Shown here: piece by piece, positions 8,476 through 15,622 of the stretch
Layout of the letters: every line of letters begins with the position of its first letter
Numbering within the stretch: position 1 is the stretch's first letter
Source: Terriglobales bacterium
GTDB lineage: Bacteria; Acidobacteriota; Terriglobia; Terriglobales; Acidobacteriaceae
DNA length: 35,616 bases
Assembly (NCBI GenBank): GCA_030038475.1
Contig: JASHOU010000091.1
Location: 1 to 35,616 of the forward strand
Reading direction: 5' to 3'
The notes under the pieces: model-generated
The model's input: the letters and a program-made list of their open reading frames with translations, nothing else
Told to the model about the DNA's origin: nothing
The model's database searches: none
Made by a program: the position numbers and the translations under genes

Positions 8476-8547
8476 GCACTCGAATTGTTGCCTGCCGAAT
8501 CGGGTATCTGCCGAATCGCGGACTGCCAGGAGGATTGCCAGATTGCT

Positions 8548-10074
8548 ATGTCCACAATAAGAAGGCTGCTCGACTTTGTTTTTAACTCTACCCGTGTCTC
8601 AATTTTTGTTTTTGCTTTTGTCATGGTGCTTGCTGTGCTGCAGTCGGGCGCGGGGGCGCAGGCACAGACATTCACGACGATGGCGACGTTTAGTGGAGCG
8701 AATGGTGCGAATCCATCGGCGGGATTGGTGCAGGGTTTTGACGGAAATTATTACGGGACGACATCGTATGGTGGAGCGAACAATAGTTGCTCGTCGGGCT
8801 GCGGCGAGGTGTTTCGCATTACTCCGGCGGGCGCGGTGACGGCGATTTACAGCTTTTGCGCGAAGGCCGACTGCGTGGATGGGAACGCTCCGTATGCGGG
8901 GCTGACGCGGGCGAAGAACGGATCGTTGTATGGGACGACGGCGTGGGGAGGGGCGAATTTCTGCGCGCAGCAGGGACAGAACTGCGGGACAGTGTTCAAG
9001 ATCACCACGAAGGGCAAACTGACCACGCTGCACAGCTTCGATGGGACGGACGGCTCAAAGCCGCTGGCGGCGGTGGTGGAGGGCACGGACGGCAATTACT
9101 ACGGGACAACTTACCAGGGCGGGGCGAATGGGTCCGGCACGGTTTTTAAGATGAGCGCGGCGGGGAAGCTGACCTCGCTTTACAGCTTTTGCAGCAAAGC
9201 GAACTGCGCGGACGGAGCCTTGCCGCGCGCGGCACTGGTGGAGGGCAGCGACGGAAATCTTTATGGGACGACGACGGCGGGCGGAGCGAATTGTCAGCCG
9301 AATGGGTGCGGCACGGTTTTCAAGATCACGATGCGCGGCGCGCTGACGACAATCTACAGCTTTTGCGACCAGGCGGGTTGCGCTGACGGGGATTCATCGC
9401 TGGCGCCGCTGATTCAGGGCGCGGACGGGAACTTCTACAGCACGACGTATGGATACGGCGGACCGGCGGGAGGCGGCACAGTATTTGAGATCAGTTCGGC
9501 GGGGGCGCTGAGCGCGATTTACGACTTCTGCAGCCAACCCAATTGCGCGGACGGCGCGAACTCGCAGGGAGGGTTGACGCTCGGAACGGATGGGAATTTT
9601 TATGGGACAACAACGGGAGGCGGCGTGTACGGCGATTACGGCACGCTGTTCGGAGTAACCCAGGAGGGCGGGCTCTCGACGCTCTACACGTTTTGCGCAG
9701 ACCACCCGGCGTGCACCGATGGGCAGTCACCGGCGGCGGGATTGATGCAGGGAACGAACGGGATCTTCTACGGCACAACTTATAGCGGCGGCACGAGTGG
9801 GTATGGGACGGTGTTCAGCCTGAATACGGGTCTGGGTGCATTCGTGGAAACGACGCCGCCGTTTGGCGAGGTGGGAGCGGCAGTGGTGATTCTAGGAAAT
9901 GACCTGACAGGCGCGAGCGCGGTGAGCTTCAATGGGACGCCCGCGACATTTACGGTGGTGAAGGGCGGCACGGAGATCAAAACGAAGGTGCCCAGTGGTT
10001 CCACGAGCGGCTCTGTGACCGTGACGACGCCGAGCGGGACGCTGACGAGTAACGTGCCGTTTAATGTGCAGTGA
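8548..10074 (+). CDS. Secreted GloVer-type tandem repeat protein with C-terminal IPT/TIG domain
   Basis: 508 residues from ATG 8548. The upstream AGGAGG (8528-8533) is 14 bases away, which is long; ATG 8485 would add 21 residues ahead of the signal peptide and is less likely. A signal peptide (VSIFVFAFVMVLAVLQ, then AGAQAQ) is followed by seven tandem units of about 50-60 residues, each centred on a DGNYYGTT-type motif (variants NGSLYGTT, DGNFYSTT, NGIFYGTT) plus GTVFKI and L-T-x-[IL]-Y-S-F-C. This is the choice-of-anchor GloVer repeat family (TIGR03803). Many units carry a paired Cys pattern (FC..ADC or NC.DG) suggesting disulfides. The last 75 residues form an IPT/TIG-like immunoglobulin fold (VVILGNDLTGASAVSFNG, then SVTVTTPSGTL). 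Probably exported or surface-exposed; function unknown. Confidence 0.88.
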   Translation: MSTIRRLLDFVFNSTRVSIFVFAFVMVLAVLQSGAGAQAQTFTTMATFSGANGANPSAGLVQGFDGNYYGTTSYGGANNSCSSGCGEVFRITPAGAVTAIYSFCAKADCVDGNAPYAGLTRAKNGSLYGTTAWGGANFCAQQGQNCGTVFKITTKGKLTTLHSFDGTDGSKPLAAVVEGTDGNYYGTTYQGGANGSGTVFKMSAAGKLTSLYSFCSKANCADGALPRAALVEGSDGNLYGTTTAGGANCQPNGCGTVFKITMRGALTTIYSFCDQAGCADGDSSLAPLIQGADGNFYSTTYGYGGPAGGGTVFEISSAGALSAIYDFCSQPNCADGANSQGGLTLGTDGNFYGTTTGGGVYGDYGTLFGVTQEGGLSTLYTFCADHPACTDGQSPAAGLMQGTNGIFYGTTYSGGTSGYGTVFSLNTGLGAFVETTPPFGEVGAAVVILGNDLTGASAVSFNGTPATFTVVKGGTEIKTKVPSGSTSGSVTVTTPSGTLTSNVPFNVQ

Positions 10075-10244
10075 GTTTGTAGGTCGGTCTTCGGCAGTCC
10101 GTTGGAGCATCTGGCCGGCTCTTAGAAGCTCAGAAAGTTCTCGCCGTCCGCCCTTCGCTGGCACAGTATATTGCGGCAGTGTCGCTAGCGTACGTTGCGC
10201 GGGGGCACCCGGCTGACTAGCAGGGCTTTTGGTTTTCGTCCAAA

Positions 10245-10290
10245 GTACATACTTCGAGGGTGGCCCGTCCAAGCTCTGCTTGGGCGGGGA
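10245..10290 (-). repeat. REP-type repeat copy C (inverted, upstream of RAYT)
   Basis: Contains GTACATACT and the hairpin GTCCAAGCTCTGCTTGGGC. It is the reverse complement of bases 7055-7099 over about 45 bases with about four differences. It lies some 50 bases before the RAYT start, in opposite orientation to copy D at the end of that gene. The rest of the gap 10075-10341 shows no gene. Confidence 0.75.
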
Positions 10291-10302
10291 TTTTGTTTGC
10301 CC

Positions 10303-10329
10303 ATCACAGACTCATCAGTCCCCTGTGAT
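10303..10329 (+). repeat. Short inverted repeat before the RAYT start codon
   Basis: ATCACAG (10303-10309) and CTGTGAT (10323-10329) form a perfect seven-base stem with a 13-base loop, ending 12 bases before ATG 10342. It could sequester the start region or act as an operator; no Shine-Dalgarno sequence is visible there. Confidence 0.4.
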
Positions 10330-10341
10330 TAACATGCGCTC

Positions 10342-10935
10342 ATGCCGTGGGGATTGAAGCACTTCCAGCAGACGCGACAGATTCACTTCCTGACCTTCAG
10401 TTGTTATCACCGCGAGCAGAAGTTCGCCGATGCGATCGCTCGCGGCACGTTTGTCTCTGCGCTGGAGCGAGTGCGCGAAGATTACAGTCTTTGCATCTAT
10501 GGATACGTCGTTATGCCGGAGCACGTACACTTGCTCGTAAGCGAGCCGGAACGAAGCACGCTGGCCCAAGCTATAAAGTCTCTGAAGCAAGGTGTTGCGC
10601 GGAGGCTGGCGCTGCGGGCTGCGGATTCGTTCTGGCAGGCGCGGTATTACGATTTCAACGTGTGGAGCGAGAAAAAGTTTGTGGAGAAGTTGCGCTACAT
10701 TCATCGCAATCCGGTGAAGCGCGGATTGGCGGCGCGTCCTGAAGATTGGCTGTGGAGCAGCTTTCGACACTATGCAATGGGTGAGGCGGGAGTGGTTGAG
10801 ATTGAATCGCAATGGACGGCGCGGAAGCGGGAGTGGGCTGGGGCTTTCCCGACAGTGAAGATGCGCTCGCCGCAGAAAGGCCCCGCTCAAGCGGAGCTTG
10901 AACGGGCCACCCTCGGGAGCGGGGATGGGGGTTAG
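10342..10935 (+). CDS. REP-associated tyrosine transposase (RAYT, IS200/IS605-like Y1)
   Basis: 197 residues. A Y1-type HUH nuclease that in known RAYT systems cuts and joins single-stranded REP hairpins. The metal-binding motif is in MPEHVHLLV (His near 61 and 63). The catalytic Tyr is in RYIHRNPVKRGL (Tyr near 119), followed by PEDWLWSSFRHYAMGE. The N-terminal LTFSCYHRE is typical too. The canonical protein ends near residue 162; from about residue 165 the frame runs through the REP-like 3' end of the element (10836-10912), so the C-terminal 30 residues are translated repeat. It is flanked by inverted copies (C upstream, D at its 3' end), the arrangement expected of a REP-RAYT unit. No terminal duplications or partner tnpB are visible. 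It appears intact. Confidence 0.92.
   Translation: MPWGLKHFQQTRQIHFLTFSCYHREQKFADAIARGTFVSALERVREDYSLCIYGYVVMPEHVHLLVSEPERSTLAQAIKSLKQGVARRLALRAADSFWQARYYDFNVWSEKKFVEKLRYIHRNPVKRGLAARPEDWLWSSFRHYAMGEAGVVEIESQWTARKREWAGAFPTVKMRSPQKGPAQAELERATLGSGDGG
10836..10912 (+). repeat. REP-type repeat copy D (3' end of RAYT element)
   Basis: Overlaps the last codons of the RAYT gene. Contains the hairpin GCTCAAGCGGAGCTTGAAC within complementary flanks (GGCCCC / GGGCC). It is the same sequence type as copy A at 7009-7086, same orientation, and contains the same hairpin as copy C, inverted. Confidence 0.75.
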
Positions 10936-10996
10936 TCTGGGCCACCCGCCAGCGGGGCTTTTGCTTTTCTGCGGAGTTAGTGTGGGCCACCCGTCC
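10933..10996 (+). repeat. Two tandem REP-family fragments
   Basis: TAGTCTGGGCCACCCGCC at 10933-10950 is identical to 8313-8330. TAGTGTGGGCCACCCGTCC at 10978-10996 is a variant. Both carry the GGGCCACCC core shared by the REP copies; the second ends 60 bases before the gene at 11056. Confidence 0.5.
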
Positions 10997-11055
10997 TAAT
11001 CCGCCCGTCGTTTTTCGAGTTGACTCCGCAATGATACACGCGTAATGCTTTGTTT

Positions 11056-11529
11056 ATGTCAGTGACCAGCGCGACGACTATCGCCTCCCAAATCCTTTCG
11101 AGCACCTTGGCAGTTCTGAAGTCCGTAAGGGAGCAAGCGAAGACCTCAAAAGATCCAGAGCTCAAGGAGCATATCAGCGCCCTGTATGACAGCGTCCTGT
11201 CGCTGAAGGAAGCAGTCATGTTGGTCGCTGACGAGAATAGTCAGCTGCGGGCTAGGATTGCAGAACTAGAACGGCCTCCGCTGAGGCAGGAGCCTGAGCT
11301 CAGGCAGGTCGGGGCGGTGAACTATTACTACCTGGGCGACAAAGGGCCGTGTTGCCAGCCGTGCTACGACGGCAAGGGGAAACTAACCGTGCTGGCTCCG
11401 CCGGAAGACTGGAACGGCGGGGTTAGGAGGCAGTGTACTCTTTGCGACGAGTATTTCTATGAGAAGCCTATGAACTTGACTCCGGGGAGGCTTGGCGGAA
11501 GGCGCAGGCCCTATACTTGGGGGAGCTAG
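11056..11529 (+). CDS. Small coiled-coil protein with C-terminal zinc-ribbon-like cysteines
   Basis: 157 residues from ATG 11056 (TTG 11050 is possible, less likely). The N-terminal 80 residues are helical and heptad-like (LKEHISALYDSVLSLKEAVM, then ENSQLRARIAELE), predicting a coiled coil. The C-terminal part has CCQPC and, about 30 residues later, CTLC in RRQCTLCDEYFYEK: two CxxC pairs able to bind one zinc ion. Small proteins of this plan, a helical stalk plus a zinc ribbon, occur widely in bacteria as hypothetical proteins. No function is known to me. It has no signal peptide or membrane segment. It sits alone between REP fragments, convergent with the membrane protein gene at 11718. Confidence 0.75.
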   Translation: MSVTSATTIASQILSSTLAVLKSVREQAKTSKDPELKEHISALYDSVLSLKEAVMLVADENSQLRARIAELERPPLRQEPELRQVGAVNYYYLGDKGPCCQPCYDGKGKLTVLAPPEDWNGGVRRQCTLCDEYFYEKPMNLTPGRLGGRRRPYTWGS

Positions 11530-11610
11530 TGCGCTCAATGCCTTCGCACTATGGACCTCGATTAAGTTGCTCCGATGAGCTACCTTGTCTCGAGCCTCCA
11601 AACGCAGGCT

Positions 11611-11624
11611 AGACGGGCCACCCG
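11611..11624 (+). repeat. REP-family fragment (copy E)
   Basis: AGACGGGCCACCCG carries the REP core ACGGGCCACCC shared with copies A and D. It is the last member seen on this side, about 95 bases before the end of the minus-strand gene at 11718. The gap 11530-11717 is otherwise empty. Confidence 0.4.
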
Positions 11625-11717
11625 CTCTTGTCGCCGCTTTTTGCGACAGGGCCTGCCCCGCGCGAAGTCGAAGGGGCGGCGACTTTGAGTTTTTGGAACA
11701 GACTGCATGCGCTGCCC

Positions 11718-12170
11718 TCAAGACCGAAGCTCGTACCATTCCGGCGGGACTGTGACGCTCAGGGAAGAACGTTTCTTTCTCAAAAACCTTTTGATGAAAA
11801 TGAAGGTCGTGTCGGTCTGGAGTAGCCGAGGTACTCGGTCATTGAGCGACGAGTTCCCGATCAGGAGCGACAGAGCGCTATCCAAGTATTCGAAAGCCAG
11901 CTTCCTAGAGTTGCCCGAGAGGGATCTGTCGAGGTAGACCGCACACGCGATTTCGAGGAGGTTCAACAACTCAGCGAGCTCGTAACACGTCGCATCCTCG
12001 GCCTGCGACCGCAGGCATCTTTCCCAAGCCTGCCGGAACCCTTCGTTTAGGGTAACTAACGTTGCTGCGGAAGCTGTTGCATTTGCCCTTACGATCGCAT
12101 AAACCGATATCAGTAAGGCCACGAGCGCGACAGCCAGCGAAGCCAGTGCGATCAGGTCTGACGTACTCAC
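11718..12170 (-). CDS. Small membrane-anchored protein of unknown function, probably 5'-frameshifted
   Basis: 150 residues if begun at GTG 12170; the frame is open to TTG 12263. One N-terminal transmembrane segment (LIALASLAVALVALLISVYA) is followed by a helical cytoplasmic part: ATLVTLNEGFRQAWERCL, a leucine-rich stretch ELAELLNLLEIACAVYL, then a basic tail FIFIKRFLRKKRSS. I do not recognise the family. The upstream stretch in another frame (ATG 12381) has a good ribosome binding site. Removing one base from the G-run near 12196-12200 would fuse the two into a 220-residue protein, so this may be the 3' part of a broken gene. Confidence 0.6.
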   Translation of the reverse strand: MSTSDLIALASLAVALVALLISVYAIVRANATASAATLVTLNEGFRQAWERCLRSQAEDATCYELAELLNLLEIACAVYLDRSLSGNSRKLAFEYLDSALSLLIGNSSLNDRVPRLLQTDTTFIFIKRFLRKKRSSLSVTVPPEWYELRS

Positions 12171-12381
12171 TATTACTTCTTGTCCCCGGACCCCTGTTGC
12201 AGCCCCCTCCGCCCGAGGTCGCGGTGTCGGTGCCTTGGCCCTGAGCCGGGTTTGTGTGTCCAAGTTTTTGCTGTAGGTGGACAGTTGTTAGCGACTTCTG
12301 CAAATCGTTCGATTGTTCGAGGTGGCGGGTCGTCAAGCTATCGTTAAAGTGCTGCAAAGATTCGTCCAGGTTATGAGACAT
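12171..12381 (-). other. Probable 5' part of the frameshifted membrane-protein gene
   Basis: From ATG 12381, preceded by GGGAGAAG, the frame encodes MSHNLDESLQHFNDSLTTRH, a Q/L/H-rich helical region, and a Gly/Thr-rich linker (GQGTDTATSGGGG). Past the run of five G it would read on, off-frame, through the membrane-protein gene to a stop at 11971. The coding look ends at the G-run, which is why it is treated as the N-terminal half of the gene at 11718. Confidence 0.5.
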
Positions 12382-12499
12382 ATAACTTCTCCCATGATTA
12401 CAGAAATAACTTACCCTTATTGGCGCGAGTCGACCCCCCAATTTTAGTCGTACTGAGGGGCATCCGCAAGGACGGGCAAGTGCCTAGGTCGATCCGAAG

Positions 12500-13483
12500 C
12501 TACCACCCACGCGTTTGCAGCATCTGCGCTTCGTCCAGCGCAGAGACAGCCAGCCCCTTCATCGCGCCGGTTAGATCCTCACTTACTTCGAGTAAGACCT
12601 TGGGATCGTTGTAATGCGTCGCGGATTTGACGATTGCTTTCGCGCGCTTCTCGGCTTGCTCGGGCGGAGCGAAGCAGCAGGTGTCGTCGAAGCGGTGTTT
12701 ACCTTCTTCGCAGCTTACACACGTCGAGCGCTTGCCCATGAAGATGCCGCTGCCTACGAACACGGCTTCGGCTCCGAGTTGCATTACTAACGAGGCGTCG
12801 GCGGGAGTGGCGATTCCTCCGGCGCTGAAATTCGGCACGGGCAGCTTGCCATCTTTCGCGACCATCTTGATCAGTTCGTAGGGAGCCTGGTGCTCTTTGG
12901 CTTTGGCGTAGAGTTCTTCTTCGCCGAGGACGGTGAGAATTTTCATCTCCTGCACGATCTGGCGAATGTGGCGGACGGCATGGACGACGTCTCCGGTGCC
13001 GGCTTCGCCCTTGGTGCGAATCATGGCTGCGCCTTCGGCGATGCGGCGCAGAGCCTCTCCCAGGTTGCGCGCGCCGCAGACGAACGGCACCGTAAACGCC
13101 TGCTTATCGACGTGGTGCACTTCGTCGGCGGGTGTAAGAACTTCGGATTCGTCGATGTAATCGACGCCGAGCTCCTGCAAAATTTGCGCTTCGGCGAAAT
13201 GGCCGATGCGGCACTTGGCCATGACGGGGATATCGACCGCCTCCATGATTTCGCGAATCTTTTTCGGCGAAGCCATGCGCGCGACTCCGCCTTCGGCGCG
13301 GATTTGCGCGGGCACGCGCTCGAGCGCCATGACGGCGACGGCGCCGGCGCGCTCGGCGATGGTGGCCTGCTCGGCATTGGTGACATCCATGATGACGCCG
13401 CCTTTGAGCATTTCGGCGAGGCCGGTTTTCAGGCGAAGGCTGGTGGTGTTGTGTCCGTTGGAGGCTTTTCCGTTGTGGGACAT
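12500..13483 (-). CDS. pdxS: Pyridoxal 5'-phosphate synthase, lyase subunit PdxS, with cysteine-bearing insertion
   Basis: Builds PLP from ribose 5-phosphate, glyceraldehyde 3-phosphate and ammonia supplied by PdxT; forms a dodecamer in the cytoplasm. 327 residues, longer than the usual 290-300. Family marks: [12 protein letters not shown] (Asp33), [17 protein letters not shown] (Lys90), [34 protein letters not shown] (Lys158, Schiff-base type), [13 protein letters not shown] and the phosphate loop FVGSGIF. After GSGIF there is an insertion of about 24 residues compared with Bacillus PdxS, carrying Cys255, Cys258, Cys269 and Cys270 (STCVSCEE, then DDTCCFAPP), before the usual [12 protein letters not shown] resumes. 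No pdxT gene is in the window. The plus-strand ORF across it is a shadow. Confidence 0.95.
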   Translation of the reverse strand: MSHNGKASNGHNTTSLRLKTGLAEMLKGGVIMDVTNAEQATIAERAGAVAVMALERVPAQIRAEGGVARMASPKKIREIMEAVDIPVMAKCRIGHFAEAQILQELGVDYIDESEVLTPADEVHHVDKQAFTVPFVCGARNLGEALRRIAEGAAMIRTKGEAGTGDVVHAVRHIRQIVQEMKILTVLGEEELYAKAKEHQAPYELIKMVAKDGKLPVPNFSAGGIATPADASLVMQLGAEAVFVGSGIFMGKRSTCVSCEEGKHRFDDTCCFAPPEQAEKRAKAIVKSATHYNDPKVLLEVSEDLTGAMKGLAVSALDEAQMLQTRGW

Positions 13484-13675
13484 GGCGTTGCTCTTTTCTA
13501 GGTCGTGAAGAATGAACTGAAATCGTCGGCGCGCCGCGGCACGCCTGCGCGAAAGCGAGACGTGGAGACTCTGCGCTTCGCGCCAGCTGCTTTTATTTTA
13601 CAGCGCGATGGCAAGTCGCGGCACGAATTCGCGGCAGTTGAGACGCATACATCACGATCTGCGCTATCGATCCGA

Positions 13676-13711
13676 GTGTAAGTTACCAACCTACACATCC
13701 TAGACTTACAC
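13676..13711. repeat. Inverted repeat at the end of the NifU-like gene
   Basis: GTGTAAGT (13676-13683) and ACTTACAC (13704-13711) form a perfect eight-base stem with a 20-base loop, overlapping the stop codon of the minus-strand gene at 13706. No T-run follows, so an ordinary rho-independent terminator is not shown. The rest of 13484-13705 is gene-free. Confidence 0.45.
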
Positions 13712-14059
13712 ATTCCTGAGAAGCGCGGCGAGGGTATCGAGCGCAAGTTGAGCGGCGTGGCTGGAAGCATCGGGCACGCCGCCGACTTTTCGCAGTAGGT
13801 CTTGGCAGCTGATTTTGCGCGCCTGCTCCAGAGTTCTGCCTTTTGCCAACTCACTGATCGCTGAACCGCACGCCATGGTGGGAACGCAGCCTTTGGCGCG
13901 AAAGCGAATTTCGGCGATGGTTGTGCCCTCCAATCTTACGGTGAGTTCGAGAAGGTCTCCGCAGACCGGATTTTCGAGGCGCGCGGCGGAATCGGGCGTT
14001 TCGATTGCGCCGGCGTTGCGGGGATTCTGAAAGTGATCGAGGAGTTCCAGGGAGTACAC
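13706..14059 (-). CDS. NifU/IscU-like iron-sulfur cluster scaffold
   Basis: About 117 residues from GTG 14059; the frame is open to TTG 14128. The NifU N-terminal-like fold starts with YSLELLDHFQNPRNAGAIE. Ligand motifs: NPVCGDLLEL (Cys33 and Asp35) and KGCVPTMACGSAISEL (Cys58, with an extra Cys64). The region aligned to the third IscU cysteine (HC-x3-A) reads SSHAAQLALDTL, so that Cys is Ala here while the His remains. Family knowledge says such scaffolds assemble 2Fe-2S or 4Fe-4S clusters; the missing third Cys suggests a subfamily with altered ligation, perhaps using Cys64. No SufS/IscS partner is nearby. It is divergent from the binding-protein gene at 14151. Confidence 0.8.
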   Translation of the reverse strand: MYSLELLDHFQNPRNAGAIETPDSAARLENPVCGDLLELTVRLEGTTIAEIRFRAKGCVPTMACGSAISELAKGRTLEQARKISCQDLLRKVGGVPDASSHAAQLALDTLAALLRNV

Positions 14060-14150
14060 AGACGATTGTAATGCGGCGAAAGTGATTATGATTTCGCGGT
14101 CATGTTTTGTAATTCCCCGGATTTTCAATTCCCTGCCCTACAATAATCAC

Positions 14151-15074
14151 ATGGTCGAATCACGCACTCCACGGCGCATTGCCTGCCTGCAACCGAGCGC
14201 GACGGTAATTCTTTCGATGGTGGGTGAATTGAACCGCGTAGTGGCTTGCACGAAGTATTGCGCCGAAGTGGTTCCAGAACTGCGAAGCGAGCTGCGAAAG
14301 CAAGGCCGAGCGAATGCGCGGGTTGGAGAGCGATATGGTGATCGATTGGTGGTCGCCGATTCGTGGAGCACGAAGGCTAGCGAGATTTTGGCCGCAGAAC
14401 CCGAGCTGGTGATCGCAGCGGTTCCCTATCGTGAAGCGGCGCTCGCCGAAATTCTTAAGGCTGGCGTTCGGTTTCTGGGCCTCGCTCCGCGGACGCTGGA
14501 CGACATTTATACGGACATTGCGACGATTGCCGCGCTGGTGGGAGCCAGTGAACGCGGGGCGAAGGTGATTGGCGAGATGCAGGCTGCTATCGAACAGGTG
14601 CGACGGCGGACGGCGAGTCTTCCGAGAAAGCGCGTGTTCTGCGAGGAGTGGGGTAAGCCGATTATCGCGTCACAGGCATGGGTGGCAGAACTTTTGGACG
14701 CAGCCGGGGGCGATTTCATGGGCAAGCCCGGTGCGCAATGTTCGGCTGAGGAGATCGCACAGCAAAACCCGGAAGTGATTATAGCGGCATGGTGCGGGGC
14801 GGGCGATCGCGTGCCGCTCGAAAAAATTATCTCCCGACCAGGCTGGTCTGAGACGAGTGCGGCGAAGAATGCGCAGGTGTATTGCATCTCTGACGAGCTG
14901 TTGAACACGCCCGCGCCAACGCTGATTGCGGGATTGCGCGCCCTGGCGGCTGCGATTCATCCAAAGATCTTCGACCCAGAGATCTTCGACCGAGGGTCAG
15001 GATTGCGTTCGATTACACCTTCGATTACTCAGGGGTCGGTTACGCGCGTACCCGGTGAAAATGTCGGCGCTTAG
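14151..15074 (+). CDS. Cobalamin/Fe(III)-siderophore-type periplasmic binding fold protein, no signal peptide
   Basis: 307 residues from ATG 14151; a reading from 14082 would add 23 residues that cross the divergent promoter region and is less likely. The BtuF/FecB-like fold is seen in RIACLQPSATVILSMVGEL, then ASEILAAEPELVIAAVPYRE, RTLDDIYTDIATIAALVG, VFCEEWGKPIIASQAWVAEL, AEEIAQQNPEVIIAAWCGAG and CISDELLNTPAPTLIAGLRA. Known relatives deliver B12 or heme/siderophore to ABC importers, but those are exported. Here no signal peptide or lipobox is present, so a cytoplasmic role or a misplaced start is possible. No ABC transporter genes adjoin it. The last 30 residues come from short duplicated DNA (period 15 near 14965-14990, period 12 near 15008-15030). 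Confidence 0.8.
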   Translation: MVESRTPRRIACLQPSATVILSMVGELNRVVACTKYCAEVVPELRSELRKQGRANARVGERYGDRLVVADSWSTKASEILAAEPELVIAAVPYREAALAEILKAGVRFLGLAPRTLDDIYTDIATIAALVGASERGAKVIGEMQAAIEQVRRRTASLPRKRVFCEEWGKPIIASQAWVAELLDAAGGDFMGKPGAQCSAEEIAQQNPEVIIAAWCGAGDRVPLEKIISRPGWSETSAAKNAQVYCISDELLNTPAPTLIAGLRALAAAIHPKIFDPEIFDRGSGLRSITPSITQGSVTRVPGENVGA

Positions 15075-15089
15075 TTTACGATTAGGAGC

Positions 15090-15605
15090 ATGGCCACGAC
15101 CTCGAATCCGAAAATCGACGATGCGCGTGACGAAGTGGATCGGCTAAACCTCCATACGCGCACCGCCGATCAGTTGATGGAAGGCATTACACTGCTGCTC
15201 AATAAATACATGCTGAAATACAACTGGGTGGGCTTCTATATGCTGGAACCGGGCGCCGATCCGCCGATGTTGGTGCTGGGGCGCTATCAGGGAGCGATGA
15301 CTCCGCACACTCGCATTGCGCTGCATCAGGGAATCTGCGGGGCTGCGGCGTCCTCAGGCAAAACGGTGGTAGTCGACGATGTGAAGAAGGATCCGCGCTA
15401 TCTGGCGTGCTCGCTCGAAACCAAATCGGAGATCGTGGTGCCCATCTTTGTGCGCGGCAAGGTTGCGGGTGAACTGGACATCGACAGTCATTTCCTTGCC
15501 GCATTCGCGCAGGAAGACCGCGATCTGATTGAATACTGCGCGCTGCTGGTGGGCAGGCGCCTGGAAAAAGAGCAATCCATCGTCCCGGAAACTCACAGCC
15601 GGTAA
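15090..15605 (+). CDS. GAF-domain protein resembling free methionine-R-sulfoxide reductase
   Basis: 171 residues, one GAF domain. YNWVGFYMLEPG, LVLGRYQGAM, GICGAAASSGKTVVVDDV, PRYLACSLETKSEIVVPIFV and GKVAGELDIDS follow the order of MsrC, the free Met-R-sulfoxide reductase. Of the three MsrC cysteines, two are kept (Cys83 in GICGAA, Cys107 in YLACS) while the first is His73 in TPHTRI, so catalysis with normal recycling is uncertain. It could instead be a plain small-molecule sensor. AGGAG (15084-15088) lies very close to ATG 15090. It begins 15 bases after the binding-protein gene and 17 bases before the Nudix gene, suggesting an operon. Confidence 0.8.
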   Translation: MATTSNPKIDDARDEVDRLNLHTRTADQLMEGITLLLNKYMLKYNWVGFYMLEPGADPPMLVLGRYQGAMTPHTRIALHQGICGAAASSGKTVVVDDVKKDPRYLACSLETKSEIVVPIFVRGKVAGELDIDSHFLAAFAQEDRDLIEYCALLVGRRLEKEQSIVPETHSR

Positions 15606-15622
15606 ACTCAGGCGCCAACCTC

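Noticed and set aside
11018-11046. TTGACT followed 17 bases on by TAATGC, upstream of the zinc-ribbon gene
   Set aside because: The -10 box matches the consensus at only two positions, too weak to call a promoter.
12890-13501. 203-residue plus-strand ORF opposite pdxS
   Set aside because: Shadow of pdxS; no domain and repetitive composition.
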